Of a stretch of DNA of 64,000 nt, positions 40,265 through 48,455 are shown piece after piece. A program made the translations under genes and the position numbers. Below the pieces are notes generated by a model. That model was not told where the DNA came from. It made no database searches and was given only the letters and a program-made list of their open reading frames with translations. Source of the stretch: Stenotrophomonas bentonitica (GTDB lineage Bacteria > Pseudomonadota > Gammaproteobacteria > Xanthomonadales > Xanthomonadaceae); NCBI RefSeq assembly GCF_002887735.1, contig NZ_PKQP01000003.1, positions 1-64,000 of the forward strand, in the 5' to 3' direction. Within the stretch, counting starts at the first letter, position 1. The number at the start of each line of letters is the position of its first letter.

Positions 40265-40545
40265 TCACCGCCCTTCGCACTGAGCCGCGCGCCGCAATGG
40301 TCGGCGGCGCCCGCCTGCCACTCAGTCCGACCGAGTCGAAGGTGCTGCAGCTGATCATCGATGCGGGCGAAGCTCCCATCAGCCGCGCTTCGCTGGAAGA
40401 GAAGTTGTACGGCGCCAACGCCCGCAAGTCGAACACGGTGGAAGTGACCATCTGCCGCCTGCGCCAGAAGCTGGGCCAGCACGGCTACCGCATCAACGCC
40501 ACCCGCAACCGCGGCTACACGATCAGCCAGGACGGTGCCGCATGA
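40261..40545 (+). CDS. Stand-alone OmpR/PhoB-type winged-helix DNA-binding protein
   Basis: 94 residues from GTG 40261 (GTGA overlap). The whole protein is a Trans_Reg_C winged helix: LPLSPTESKVLQLIIDAGEA, ISRASLEEKLYG, NTVEVTICRLRQKLGQHGYR, INATRNRGYTIS. There is no receiver domain, so it cannot be controlled by phosphorylation. Probably a phage transcription regulator of early genes or of a host regulon. Confidence 0.85.
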   Translation: MITALRTEPRAAMVGGARLPLSPTESKVLQLIIDAGEAPISRASLEEKLYGANARKSNTVEVTICRLRQKLGQHGYRINATRNRGYTISQDGAA

Positions 40546-40766
40546 TCGCCGCCATTACCTACCCTCTCGCCGAGCGCGCGGCTGGAGCAGCGAAGGCCGT
40601 AGCCACCGCCGCGGCCAGCATGGGCTTCTCTCCCAATCAGGCAGCAGCTGCCGCAGACGTTGCCGCCTTCGCCGTGCTGAATCGCCGAGCCAGCGCGGGC
40701 CGGGCCATCGCTGACGTGCGAAAGAGCCTGCGCCGCATGCTGCTCGCCAAGGGCGGTGACTCGTGA
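40542..40766 (+). CDS. Small Ala-rich hypothetical protein (74 aa)
   Basis: MIAAITYPLAERAAGAAKAV, then ATAAASMGFSPNQAAAAADV and a basic end (ADVRKSLRRMLLAKGG). All-helical. Both ends overlap neighbours by 4 bp (ATGA, GTGA), so it belongs to a tightly coupled chain of small early genes. Function unknown. Confidence 0.72.
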   Translation: MIAAITYPLAERAAGAAKAVATAAASMGFSPNQAAAAADVAAFAVLNRRASAGRAIADVRKSLRRMLLAKGGDS

Positions 40767-40942
40767 CCGAGCACGACTTCATTGAACACATGCGCATCGG
40801 CATCCCGCCCCTCGCGAGCCCAATCGCGCTTGCAGCACACCGCTGCGAATGCGACCCGACCAACAACCATGTCTGCGACGACTGCGAGGCCATCGACCAC
40901 GCGCTCCGTCAGCACGCCAGGAGCGAGGACCACATCGAATGA
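40763..40942 (+). CDS. Small Cys-rich hypothetical protein (59 aa)
   Basis: From GTG 40763 (GTGA overlap with the previous stop) to TGA 40942 (ATGA overlap with the next gene). The product starts MTEHDFIEHMRIGIPPLASP and contains CEC ... CDDC (residues 28-41), a possible zinc site, with an acidic His-rich end. Missed by length cut-offs but well supported by coupling on both sides. Confidence 0.72.
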   Translation: MTEHDFIEHMRIGIPPLASPIALAAHRCECDPTNNHVCDDCEAIDHALRQHARSEDHIE

Positions 40943-41124
40943 AAGCCCCTGCCATCAAGCTGCCGGCACCGGCCCTGTCCCAAGACCAGCGCGCGGCATT
41001 GGATCGCGCCAAGAGCCCGCGCCGGCACCCGTATCGCTTCCATCAGGGCAGCGGCCAGGCGGAGCGAGAAGCCGCCGAACGCCGCGAACGCATCTCCCCA
41101 GGCGTGCACAGGCTGGTGCGCTGA
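40939..41124 (+). CDS. Small basic hypothetical protein (61 aa)
   Basis: ATG 40939 overlaps the previous stop (ATGA) and its stop overlaps the next ATG (TGATG). Sequence: MKAPAIKLPAPALSQDQRAA, then PRRHPYRFHQGSGQAEREAA and ERRERISPGVHRLVR. Strongly basic and probably disordered in part; it might bind nucleic acid. Longer open sequence upstream is out of frame with the preceding gene and was rejected. Confidence 0.68.
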   Translation: MKAPAIKLPAPALSQDQRAALDRAKSPRRHPYRFHQGSGQAEREAAERRERISPGVHRLVR

Positions 41125-41369
41125 TGGACGGCCTGCATCTTTTGGGAGGCGGTCATGACGCCCTGTTCGCCAGCACCGTCCGACCGACTGCAGAGCAGCG
41201 CCTGGAGCGGTACCGGGCGGCACTGGTCGCGCACCCCGATCGCTTCCATGGGCTGCGCGTGCAGTTCGGCGAGATGCACCAGCGCGCGGTCAAGGCCGGC
41301 CACCGCATCAACTACGCCGGATGGCAGAAGCGCATGCCGGCCCTCTGGCCGCGGACCCAACTTCGCTGA
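41124..41369 (+). CDS. Hypothetical protein (81 aa)
   Basis: ATG 41124 overlaps the preceding TGA. Sequence: MDGLHLLGGGHDALFASTVR, PTAEQRLERYRAALVAHPDR, FHGLRVQFGEMHQRAVKAGH and a Trp-containing end. Mostly helical with many His. Last of the coupled small-gene chain 39746-41369. Function unknown. Confidence 0.68.
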   Translation: MDGLHLLGGGHDALFASTVRPTAEQRLERYRAALVAHPDRFHGLRVQFGEMHQRAVKAGHRINYAGWQKRMPALWPRTQLR

Positions 41370-41447
41370 GACGTCGCCGAAACGTACCTAACGACATTCA
41401 CCCCATCCGGATCGACCGGATTAACAACGACCTCGAGGGCACTCCCG

Positions 41448-41951
41448 ATGACCCACACGGATTTTGAATCCGGTGCCGTTGCGCGCACCGGTGCAGCAAC
41501 CAACCCGACAACGCCGGCAGCGCGGAAAGCGCAGGGAGCCAATGAGCACTCCCACCAGCCGGCGGACGACGCCCCGACCATCGTTGTCGATTTCGCCCGT
41601 GAACCCGAATTCCCTGAGAAACCGAATGGCGATGCTCCCAAGGTCGAAATCGTTCGGGCCCAGGTGTCCGCCTATGTGGACGGCTACGGGCTCGCTAAGA
41701 GCACCCTCCCCGCTCGCATCGTGGTGAACGCTGCGGACCTGAGGCACTGCGTCCGCCGGATCCTGAGCCGCATGCAGCGACCACGCCGAGATAAAGCCAA
41801 GGCCGATTGGCTGGAACGCCGCAAGGCCGGATCGAAGGAGAAGTGGCGCGACGCGCGCCCCGCACCGCTCACCGCCGCAGCACTGACCTGGCGCGGCATC
41901 CCGATAGAAGGCGTCGGATACACCCGCCACCGCGCCGTCGACAAGACTTGA
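41448..41951 (+). CDS. Hypothetical early protein (167 aa)
   Basis: GAGGG lies 7 nt before ATG 41448. The first 55 residues are low-complexity Ala/Thr/Pro. The rest (KVEIVRAQVSAYVDGYGLAK, VNAADLRHCVRRILSRMQRP and a Lys/Arg-rich helix) suggests nucleic-acid binding. The ~78-bp gap upstream contains a small hairpin (ATCCGG/CCGGAT). It precedes rdgC by 12 bp. Confidence 0.68.
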   Translation: MTHTDFESGAVARTGAATNPTTPAARKAQGANEHSHQPADDAPTIVVDFAREPEFPEKPNGDAPKVEIVRAQVSAYVDGYGLAKSTLPARIVVNAADLRHCVRRILSRMQRPRRDKAKADWLERRKAGSKEKWRDARPAPLTAAALTWRGIPIEGVGYTRHRAVDKT

Positions 41952-41963
41952 TCTGGAGATCAC

Positions 41964-42872
41964 ATGTTCCTTCGCAACCTGATCCTGTTCCGCTTCCCAA
42001 TCGCCACCGACTTCTCCGAAGTGGATGCACTGCTGCCGCAGCTGCAGCTGAAGCCGGTCGGCCCGCTGGAAATGACCTCCCGCGGCTTCATCTCGCCGTT
42101 CGGCCGGGAGGAAACCGCCGTACTGTCCCACCGCATCGGCGACTGGCTGTGGCTGACCGTCGGCACCGAGAAGAAGATCCTGCCTGGCGCGGCGGTCAAC
42201 AACCTGTTGGCGGTAAAGATCGAGGAAATCGAGCAAATTGAGGGGCGCAAGCCTGGCGGACGTGAGCGTAAGCGCATGAAGGACGACCTCCTGCACGAGC
42301 TGATGCCACGCGCCCTGGTCACTTCTGGCCGCACCGACGTGTTCTTGGACTTGAAGCGCGGAGTGGCGTTCGTGGATAGCAGCAGCCGCGGCAATGGCGA
42401 GAGCGTGATCTCCGATATCCGCGCTCTGCTTGGCTCCTTCCCAGCCATGCCACTGAACGCGGAAGTCGCCACACGATCGGTACTGACTGGCTGGATCGCT
42501 GGCGAGCCCCTGCCGGAATACCTGGCCCTTGGCGAAGAAGCCGAACTGCGTGATCCCGTCGAAGGAGGAAGCGTCGCGCGCCTGCAGAAACAGGAGCTGC
42601 TGAGCGATGAAATCGGCCGTCACCTGGACGCCGGCAAGCAGGTCACAAAGCTTGCCCTGGTCCTTCAGGACAACCTGTCCTTCGTGCTGGGCGACGATCT
42701 GATCGTGCGCAAGCTGAAGTTCCTAGACGGGGCGCTGGACAAGCTGGCTGCCACCGACCAGGACGGTCGGCGCGCGGAATTGGACGCGCGCTTTGCTCTG
42801 CAGACCGGCGAGCTGGGCCAGCTGTTCGACGTGCTAGCTGCTTCCTTCCGCGTCAGCAGCGCGGGTGCCTGA
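41964..42872 (+). CDS. rdgC: RdgC recombination-associated protein
   Basis: 302 residues with GGAG before ATG 41964. Family features: FLRNLILFRFPIATDFSEVD, then GFISPFGREETAVLSHRIGD, VNNLLAVKIEEIEQIEGRKP, RGVAFVDSSSRGNGESVISD and VTKLALVLQDNLSFVLGDDL. RdgC forms a ring on duplex DNA and limits RecA loading. A prophage copy occupies the recombination segment where lambda has red/gam. Confidence 0.94.
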   Translation: MFLRNLILFRFPIATDFSEVDALLPQLQLKPVGPLEMTSRGFISPFGREETAVLSHRIGDWLWLTVGTEKKILPGAAVNNLLAVKIEEIEQIEGRKPGGRERKRMKDDLLHELMPRALVTSGRTDVFLDLKRGVAFVDSSSRGNGESVISDIRALLGSFPAMPLNAEVATRSVLTGWIAGEPLPEYLALGEEAELRDPVEGGSVARLQKQELLSDEIGRHLDAGKQVTKLALVLQDNLSFVLGDDLIVRKLKFLDGALDKLAATDQDGRRAELDARFALQTGELGQLFDVLAASFRVSSAGA

Positions 42873-42874
42873 GC

Positions 42875-43414
42875 ATGCAGACGCCGACCGTCGCCTCTAC
42901 GGTGCGCGCCATGCGCCGCGCTGGCGCCGCCGGCGAGCCCGTGCCGGCCGAGGTTGCCGCTGCCTGGGCAAAGGTTTTCATGGAGCAGCTGTATGGCTCG
43001 CAGAAGCCGGTCAGGTATGAGTGCCGGCGACGCGGCAGTAGAGAGCCATGGGAAGAGGCCGAGCCCGAGGACGTGGCCAACCCGCGGCGCCGGAATCTGA
43101 TCATCCGCGCGCTCTACCTGCACCCGCCGGTCGGAAAGCAGCAGCACCGCTGGCCGCCCGGAAGCAACGGTGACGGCAGGTGCCTGGACTGCGACGAAGC
43201 CGAATGGCTCGCAGGGCCGGACTGCCGGCCGCACGCCCCGCTCCGCGACCACCGCTCCTCCATGCCCTTCCGCATCACCTGGCTGATCCAGCCGCTCGAA
43301 CAGCTCCACTACCTCGCCAAGAACCTCAACCCTTTCGACCGCGACAAATGGCGAAAGGAAGCCACATACCTCATCGACCGCATCAGAGACCACGAGAAGG
43401 GAAGCCAGCCATGA
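42875..43414 (+). CDS. Hypothetical protein with possible zinc site
   Basis: 179 residues starting 2 bp after rdgC. A central CLDCDEAEWLAGPDCRPH (three Cys, one His) could bind zinc. The end (ITWLIQPLEQLHYLAKNLNP, FDRDKWRKEATYLIDRIRDH) is helical. Coupled to the next gene by ATGA. No family recognised. Confidence 0.68.
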   Translation: MQTPTVASTVRAMRRAGAAGEPVPAEVAAAWAKVFMEQLYGSQKPVRYECRRRGSREPWEEAEPEDVANPRRRNLIIRALYLHPPVGKQQHRWPPGSNGDGRCLDCDEAEWLAGPDCRPHAPLRDHRSSMPFRITWLIQPLEQLHYLAKNLNPFDRDKWRKEATYLIDRIRDHEKGSQP

Positions 43415-44334
43415 CGACCGAGATGCACAAAGCGCCATCTGTGGCGCAGAACACCGGCACTTCCGGCGATAACGCGACATCTGTGGCGCGTTATGACCTC
43501 AGCACCAGCGAGGGCGGCCGCCGCTACGTCGCGGACTTCTTCGCGCGGGAGCTTCGTCGCCACGACTTCGCCCGCTACATCACCACGACGCTGGCCGCCG
43601 ACTTCGCCTGCGCGCTGGCGCAGCACCTCGCCGCAACTGGCAAGCAGCAGGGTGGCGAGGTGCAGGGGGATGCGCGGGCGCAGTTTGAGGCGTGGCATTG
43701 CGAGAAATTCAAGACCCGCTGGCAGACTGGCGCTCCGACACGCGACATGCACAACGGCGTGCATGCGGAGAAATATGGCCCAGCCGAACAGCAGGTTCGG
43801 TGGGAAGATTGGCAAGCCGCCTGGCAAGCCGCCCTCGCCGCCCGCCAGCCGGGGGCGCAGCTGCCGGTTGCCAGTATTGACCCTCGGCACCTGTTCCTTA
43901 TGGCTGGCAAGGACGGAACGCTTAGCGGCAATGTGCTCAGGTTCGGTGCGTCCATGCAGCCCGGGGATGCTCCACTCTACGCCGCTCCTCCTGCGCAGGG
44001 CATCGACCTGGGGCCGGGCGTTCAAGCCATCGCAATCGAACGCCAACGGCAGATGGCGGCCGAGCGCTTCACCTCTACACACGATGAGCAGTACCAGCGG
44101 GGAGAACTGGCGAAGGCAGCCGTTGCATATGCGCAGCTGGCCGCGATGGAGTTGGACGCCGGAACGCGCGGTCACATAGGTTGGCTCAACCCACCGGCCA
44201 TTTGGCCGTGGGAGGCCCACTGGTGGAAGCCGGTTGATGCGCGCCGCGACCTGGTGCGGGCGGGTGCGCTGATCGCCGCACAGCTGGACCTGATCGACCA
44301 GCGCGATGCAGCGCCGGGAGTGGGCAATGGCTGA
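43411..44334 (+). CDS. Large hypothetical phage protein with C-terminal ERQRQ-type domain
   Basis: 307 residues from ATG 43411 (ATGA overlap). The C-terminal ~95 residues (AIAIERQRQMAAERFTSTHD, EQYQRGELAKAAVAYAQLAA, WPWEAHWWKPVDARRDLVRA) form a domain common in phage proteins but without known function. The middle has FEAWHCEKFKTRW and WEDWQAAWQAAL, a Trp-rich repeat region also frequent in phages. Near the N-terminus a 12-bp direct repeat (43436, 43478) gives APSVAQN/ATSVARY. Confidence 0.75.
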   Translation: MTTEMHKAPSVAQNTGTSGDNATSVARYDLSTSEGGRRYVADFFARELRRHDFARYITTTLAADFACALAQHLAATGKQQGGEVQGDARAQFEAWHCEKFKTRWQTGAPTRDMHNGVHAEKYGPAEQQVRWEDWQAAWQAALAARQPGAQLPVASIDPRHLFLMAGKDGTLSGNVLRFGASMQPGDAPLYAAPPAQGIDLGPGVQAIAIERQRQMAAERFTSTHDEQYQRGELAKAAVAYAQLAAMELDAGTRGHIGWLNPPAIWPWEAHWWKPVDARRDLVRAGALIAAQLDLIDQRDAAPGVGNG

Positions 44335-44377
44335 TATTTCCCGAATTTCTGGAGTTGCCTTGCATCCATCTGGAAGA

Positions 44378-45097
44378 CTAATCGGTCTCGCCAGAGCGAT
44401 TGATCGCAAGTCGCACGCGAGCGCCTGCGCACGCTTGGCGGACAACAGTCAAATCATCGATCACCAGCGGGAGAGTTCGCAGAAGACTGTCGTGCACTTC
44501 TTCAAACCATTCGGACATGTCCCCCGCACCCGATTCGAGATCCATCTCCTGTATGTAACCAACCATTCCAATCGCACGGAGGAGTCGCCCGCTGACGCCA
44601 CGATCAAGATAATGCAGGCGTTCGATTACCGAATTGGTTGCCGGAAATCTAATGCGCCCGACATCTTCGAACACCTTTCCGCGATAGGCCTTGTCCAATA
44701 CGAAAAGTGCCTGACCAAGCTCGGCTCCGCGAAGCAAAATTACTACTTCCCTCATGACATCCACATTGTTCGAGATTTCAAAGTGGATCTGCATGAGTAC
44801 CAGCAACTCTTCAGTCTCTTCCCGATACATGCGCCGCTCCCGTTCGTACGCATTTCTCGCAGACTCCGTCGCAGCAATTCGTGTGGCTTCGCCACTTGCT
44901 GCATTGGCGGCTATGCCCAATTTCCAGACTGCAAACGCCGACGCGGCGGTAACTCCGACTCCGATCCAGGCGATTGCGAGCGCCCCGACAGCCACCAAAG
45001 CTGTAGCGAGAGTGGCACCCGCTCCCCACGCTTCCCACCAAGGATGGCAAGCCTCTCCAAGGGCCCAGCATTGGCTAATGCCGTCCAATGTGCTCAT
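44378..45097 (-). CDS. Membrane protein moron (two membrane segments)
   Basis: 239 residues from ATG 45097 (MSTLDGISQCWALGEACHPW). Two hydrophobic segments near residues 24-45 and 47-66 are followed by a long charged helical region (ARNAYERERRMYREETEELL) and a cytoplasmic domain ending in DDLTVVRQACAGARVRLAIN. It lies against the early operon and is lower in GC than its neighbours. Layout recalls prophage-encoded membrane defence or exclusion proteins; no family was recognised. Confidence 0.68.
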   Translation of the reverse strand: MSTLDGISQCWALGEACHPWWEAWGAGATLATALVAVGALAIAWIGVGVTAASAFAVWKLGIAANAASGEATRIAATESARNAYERERRMYREETEELLVLMQIHFEISNNVDVMREVVILLRGAELGQALFVLDKAYRGKVFEDVGRIRFPATNSVIERLHYLDRGVSGRLLRAIGMVGYIQEMDLESGAGDMSEWFEEVHDSLLRTLPLVIDDLTVVRQACAGARVRLAINRSGETD

Positions 45098-45239
45098 TCG
45101 TTGATCCCCCCGGAGACTGGCCGGCATTTTGCCACGTGTGCCGCCATCGCAGCGCGGCCAGTCACTCTGGCTACCGTCAAGCCGCCGCGTAACCGGCGCA
45201 CTAGGCTGCGCCCCGATACCGAACACAAGGACTGCTCCC

Positions 45240-47261
45240 ATGGCTGATGGCTCCCGCTCCTTCAACTTCCCCCTGCCGCAGCGCTCGCGCCTGCGCACCG
45301 GTGAGATCGTGGTCGATCTGTTCGCCGGTGGCGGCGGCGCCAGCGAGGCGCTGAAGCAAGCGCTGGGCCAAGACCCGGCGCTCGCCTACAACCACGACGC
45401 ACTGGCGATCGGCATGCACGCGGCGAACCACCCGCTCACCAGCCACCACCGCGAGGACATCTGGCATGCGGATCCGCGCGTCGACGTGGCTGGCCGCCCG
45501 ATTGGCTGGTTCCATGCGTCCCCGGACTGCACCCATTTCAGCCAGGCCAAGGGCGGCCAGCCGCGCAGCCGGAAGACACGCGCCCTGTCTTGGGTGGTGC
45601 TGAAGTGGATTGGCATGCTGCTGCGCGCCGATCTGGTCAACGGCACCAATACCGCCCCGCGCATCTTCTCGATGGAGAACGTGTGGCAGATCCTGACGTG
45701 GGGCCCGCTGATCGCGAAGCGCTGCAAGTCCACCGGGCGCGTGCTGAAGATGGACGGCACCGTTGCAGCGCGCGGCGAGCGCGTGCCGGTCGAGCATCAG
45801 CAGCTGGTGCCGGACAAGAGCCGCACCGGCCGCACCTGGCGGCAGTTCGTCGCCGCGCTGCGTGCGCTGGGCTACGCGGTCGAATGGCGCAAGCTCGTGG
45901 CGAGCGACTACGGCGCCGGCACAAGCCGGGAACGCCTGTTCCTGCTGGGCCGTCGCGACGGCGAGCCGATCGTGTGGCCGGCGGCAAGCCACGGCACCGC
46001 GCCGGGCCAGAAGCCGCGCGTATCCGCCGCCGATTGTCTGGACTTCAGTATCCCCTGCCCCTCCATCTTCGGACGGAAACGTGACCTCGCGGATGCCACC
46101 ATGCGCCGCGTCGCAAAGGGCGTGATGCGGCATGTGCTGCAGGCCGCTGATCCCTTCGTGGTGCCGGTGCCGGCGAGCTGCGCGGACAACAGCGAAGCCG
46201 CGGCAGCCTTCATTGCCGAGCATGCCAATGCCAGCAATCAGCGCACGATGGCGGGCGACGAGCCACTGCGCACGGTTTGCGCCGGGGTGAAGGGTGGCCA
46301 CTTCTCAGTGGTGACGCCGATCCTCGCCGGCGTCGGCGGGCGCGCGGGCCAGTCCGAGCCGCGCTCCGGCGCCGACCCGCTGTACACGATGACCGCGAAG
46401 GCGGATACCGCGCTGGTGGCGCCGGTGCTGGTGCAGGCCGCGCACGGCGAAGGCCGACCAGGCGGAGTGCAGCGCTGGGGCATTGGCAGTAAGGACGCCC
46501 GGGCTCCTGTTGGCACTGTCACTGCCAGCGGCAGCGGTGGTCATGCCGTGGCGGCTGCGAGCCTAGTTACCCTTCGCAACAACATGGCTGGCGCCGATGC
46601 GCAGCAGCCTCTGTCGACCATCGCAGCGCAAGGCGGCCACCATGCTCTGGCCTGCGCTCATCTGACCGCGATGGCACAGAACGTCGTGGGCAATGATCTC
46701 CGCGACCCGGTCCCGACCGTACTTGCCGGGGCAACGCGCTTTGGCGTCGTATCAGCATTCGTGGAGCAGGCCAATGGCGGCTTCTACCAAGGTGCAGGCA
46801 ACGATGCCCGCGAGCCGGTCAGCACCATTACTGCCACCGGCAGCCAGCAGCGACTGGTCAGCGCAGGCCTGGCCGAGCTATCGCCGGATCAGGAAGCCGG
46901 GGCACTGCGCGTGGCCGCATTCCTGGTGAAGTACTACGGCACCGGCGCCAACGTGCCGAGCCTGACCGATCCCGCCGACACCATCACCACGAAAGACCGG
47001 CTGGCGCTGGTCACGGTGGTGATCAAGGGCACGCCCTACGTCATCGTGGATATCGGTCTACGCATGCTGAAGCCGCACGAGCTCTACCGCGCGCAGGGCT
47101 TCCCGGTGGGCTACATCATCGATCGCACGGCCAACGGCACCCCGCTCACCACCAGCGCCGCGGTGCGCATGGTCGGCAACAGCGTCAGCCCACCGCCGCT
47201 GCGCGCTCTGGCCGAGGCCAACCTGGATCCGGTGGCCATGCCGCTGGTGGAGGCGGCCTGA
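45240..47261 (+). CDS. C5-cytosine DNA methyltransferase with seven-repeat insertion
   Basis: 673 residues from ATG 45240 (AAGGA eight nt upstream). Motif I DLFAGGGG (26-33); catalytic Cys97 in ASPDCTHFS; motif VI ENV (146-148); motif VIII TSRERLFLLGRR (228-239); motifs IX/X LKPHELYRAQGFP and VRMVGNSVSPP (610-652). Between VIII and IX, in the target-recognition region, seven units begin with (D/E/A/Q)-P-x-x-T at 341, 379, 422, 456, 489, 525 and 577. The enzyme probably protects phage DNA from host restriction. No partner nuclease is next to it. Confidence 0.92.
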   Translation: MADGSRSFNFPLPQRSRLRTGEIVVDLFAGGGGASEALKQALGQDPALAYNHDALAIGMHAANHPLTSHHREDIWHADPRVDVAGRPIGWFHASPDCTHFSQAKGGQPRSRKTRALSWVVLKWIGMLLRADLVNGTNTAPRIFSMENVWQILTWGPLIAKRCKSTGRVLKMDGTVAARGERVPVEHQQLVPDKSRTGRTWRQFVAALRALGYAVEWRKLVASDYGAGTSRERLFLLGRRDGEPIVWPAASHGTAPGQKPRVSAADCLDFSIPCPSIFGRKRDLADATMRRVAKGVMRHVLQAADPFVVPVPASCADNSEAAAAFIAEHANASNQRTMAGDEPLRTVCAGVKGGHFSVVTPILAGVGGRAGQSEPRSGADPLYTMTAKADTALVAPVLVQAAHGEGRPGGVQRWGIGSKDARAPVGTVTASGSGGHAVAAASLVTLRNNMAGADAQQPLSTIAAQGGHHALACAHLTAMAQNVVGNDLRDPVPTVLAGATRFGVVSAFVEQANGGFYQGAGNDAREPVSTITATGSQQRLVSAGLAELSPDQEAGALRVAAFLVKYYGTGANVPSLTDPADTITTKDRLALVTVVIKGTPYVIVDIGLRMLKPHELYRAQGFPVGYIIDRTANGTPLTTSAAVRMVGNSVSPPPLRALAEANLDPVAMPLVEAA

Positions 47262-47359
47262 TGGAACAGATCCACCAGGCCAAGCAGACAGCGCGCGTGA
47301 TGATCGGTGAGGTGCGCTCCCGTCGGCAGCCGTGCCTTGCACTTGGAGACGTCCCATGA
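47261..47359 (+). CDS. Tiny coupled hypothetical protein (32 aa)
   Basis: ATG 47261 overlaps the methyltransferase stop (TGATG) and the TGA at 47359 overlaps the next ATG (ATGA). Product begins MEQIHQAKQTARVMIGEVRS and ends QPCLALGDVP. The double coupling is the main evidence. It may exist only to couple translation to the next gene. Confidence 0.55.
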   Translation: MEQIHQAKQTARVMIGEVRSRRQPCLALGDVP

Positions 47360-47679
47360 GCCCCGGCCTCAAAGCCGCATCTGTACGCGCCGCCTTGCGC
47401 GGCCCAGCCCCCGCGCACGTCACAGTGCGCGACATGATCCGCCGGTACTGCCGCGAGCATGGGAAGCAGTTGGCCTGCCTCGCCCCCGCATGGGACTGCA
47501 AAGTGCTCAGCGTGTGGCGCGTATTCGGCCGCAGTCGCCCTCTGCTTCCGCGCCAGGTTGAGGGAGTGATCACCCTGCTGCAGCTGGACGAGTTTGACGC
47601 CAACGATCTGCGCCTGCGCGCCGCGCGCGAAGCGGGCTGGAACATTGACCCGTCGATGCTTCTGCAGGGCGATGCTTGA
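47356..47679 (+). CDS. Hypothetical HTH-like protein (107 aa)
   Basis: From ATG 47356, after GGAG. Sequence: MSPGLKAASVRAALRGPAPA, then VTVRDMIRRYCREHGKQLAC, VWRVFGRSRPLLPRQVEGVI and TLLQLDEFDANDLRLRAARE. Helix spacing around 30-75 resembles a small HTH. It may be a regulator of the integration/early region. Weak assignment. Confidence 0.65.
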   Translation: MSPGLKAASVRAALRGPAPAHVTVRDMIRRYCREHGKQLACLAPAWDCKVLSVWRVFGRSRPLLPRQVEGVITLLQLDEFDANDLRLRAAREAGWNIDPSMLLQGDA

Positions 47680-47732
47680 GCAATCGCCGCAGCACGTCGG
47701 ATCCACGAAATGCATACCAAGGAGAAATAGCC

Positions 47733-48137
47733 TTGAACATCGAGCACATCACCACGGACAGCCGATCTCCGCTGGCCCACCAGCACCGCACTGCGATCGC
47801 GGTTGCAGCAGCGCTTGAAACCGCTCTGACCAGTTCGGAGCAGTCCGCCGGCGGCGGCTGGTCTCTGACATTCACGTTCGTCGGAGAACCGCAGCTGCAG
47901 GCCGCCCGCGATGCCTGGCGCGCTTACGCCGTCGCCACGATCGACACACCGGCTCCGCTCACGGCAACGGCGAGCCAGAGGCTGACTGCCCAGATCGGTC
48001 TGGCCCTCTTCGACGATCCAACCATGGACCTGATGCAGATCGCAAACCAGTTGGGGCGCGCACGTGCCGGATCCCAGGGCGCGCTGCTGCCGGAATTCAC
48101 ATCTGACGCAATGGAGGCTCGTCATGGGCGCAGCTGA
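47733..48137 (+). CDS. Hypothetical protein (134 aa) with TTG start
   Basis: AAGGAGA lies seven nt before TTG 47733, so I choose that start; the frame is open back to 47676. Sequence: NIEHITTDSRSPLAHQHRTA, then IAVAAALETALTSSEQSAGG, LTFTFVGEPQLQAARDAWRA and DLMQIANQLGRARAGSQGAL. Overlaps the alpA-like start by 14 bp. Function unknown. Confidence 0.62.
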   Translation: MNIEHITTDSRSPLAHQHRTAIAVAAALETALTSSEQSAGGGWSLTFTFVGEPQLQAARDAWRAYAVATIDTPAPLTATASQRLTAQIGLALFDDPTMDLMQIANQLGRARAGSQGALLPEFTSDAMEARHGRS

Positions 48138-48378
48138 AAACATCCCCGAAGTCCTGCTGAAGCTTGAGCAGGTTGAAGCCCAGACCGGGATGAAGAAGAG
48201 CTACATCTACCGCGAGATGGAGAAGGGGACGTTCCCACCCAAGCACAAGATCGGTGGCGGAACCCGCTGGTATCAGAGCGATGTTCAGCGGTGGATCCAC
48301 GCACGCCGTCGTGCCCCTCTTTGGACCCCGGAGAACGCGGTGCAGGTGGCGGCCAACTGTGACGGCAGCGGAGCCTAA
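48124..48378 (+). CDS. AlpA-family excisionase/regulator
   Basis: 84 residues, with GGAGG six nt before ATG 48124. Residues 8-60 are the AlpA winged HTH: LLKLEQVEAQTGMKKSYIYR, EMEKGTFPPKHKIGGGTRWY, QSDVQRWIHARR. AlpA proteins act as excisionases or activate integrase genes. It is the last phage gene before the tRNA attachment site, like xis in lambda, but no integrase follows it. Confidence 0.9.
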   Translation: MGAAENIPEVLLKLEQVEAQTGMKKSYIYREMEKGTFPPKHKIGGGTRWYQSDVQRWIHARRRAPLWTPENAVQVAANCDGSGA

Positions 48379-48379
48379 A

Positions 48380-48399
48380 CGGTCACCGAGCGGTCACCG
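48380..48399 (+). repeat. Tandem CGGTCACCG repeat beside attachment site
   Basis: CGGTCACCG occurs at 48380-48388 and 48391-48399, period 11 bp, about one helical turn. It starts 2 bp after the alpA-like stop and 57 bp before the tRNA 3' end. Such direct repeats are typical arm-type or excisionase sites. Confidence 0.55.
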
Positions 48400-48455
48400 G
48401 AGGGCGATGGCTTGACGACGAAGGCACTGCGGTTGATCCTAAGTGTCTGATTCGA

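Noticed and set aside
45521..45550. Methyltransferase inactive because it lacks the usual P-C motif
   Set aside because: S-P-D-C-T-H-F-S is a known-looking variant in phage enzymes, and all other motifs are intact.
1..48455. Second copy of the tRNA 3' end (attL)
   Set aside because: I saw no second GGGCCCAGAAGGATTCGAAC-like copy left of the tRNA; the left end is probably outside the window.
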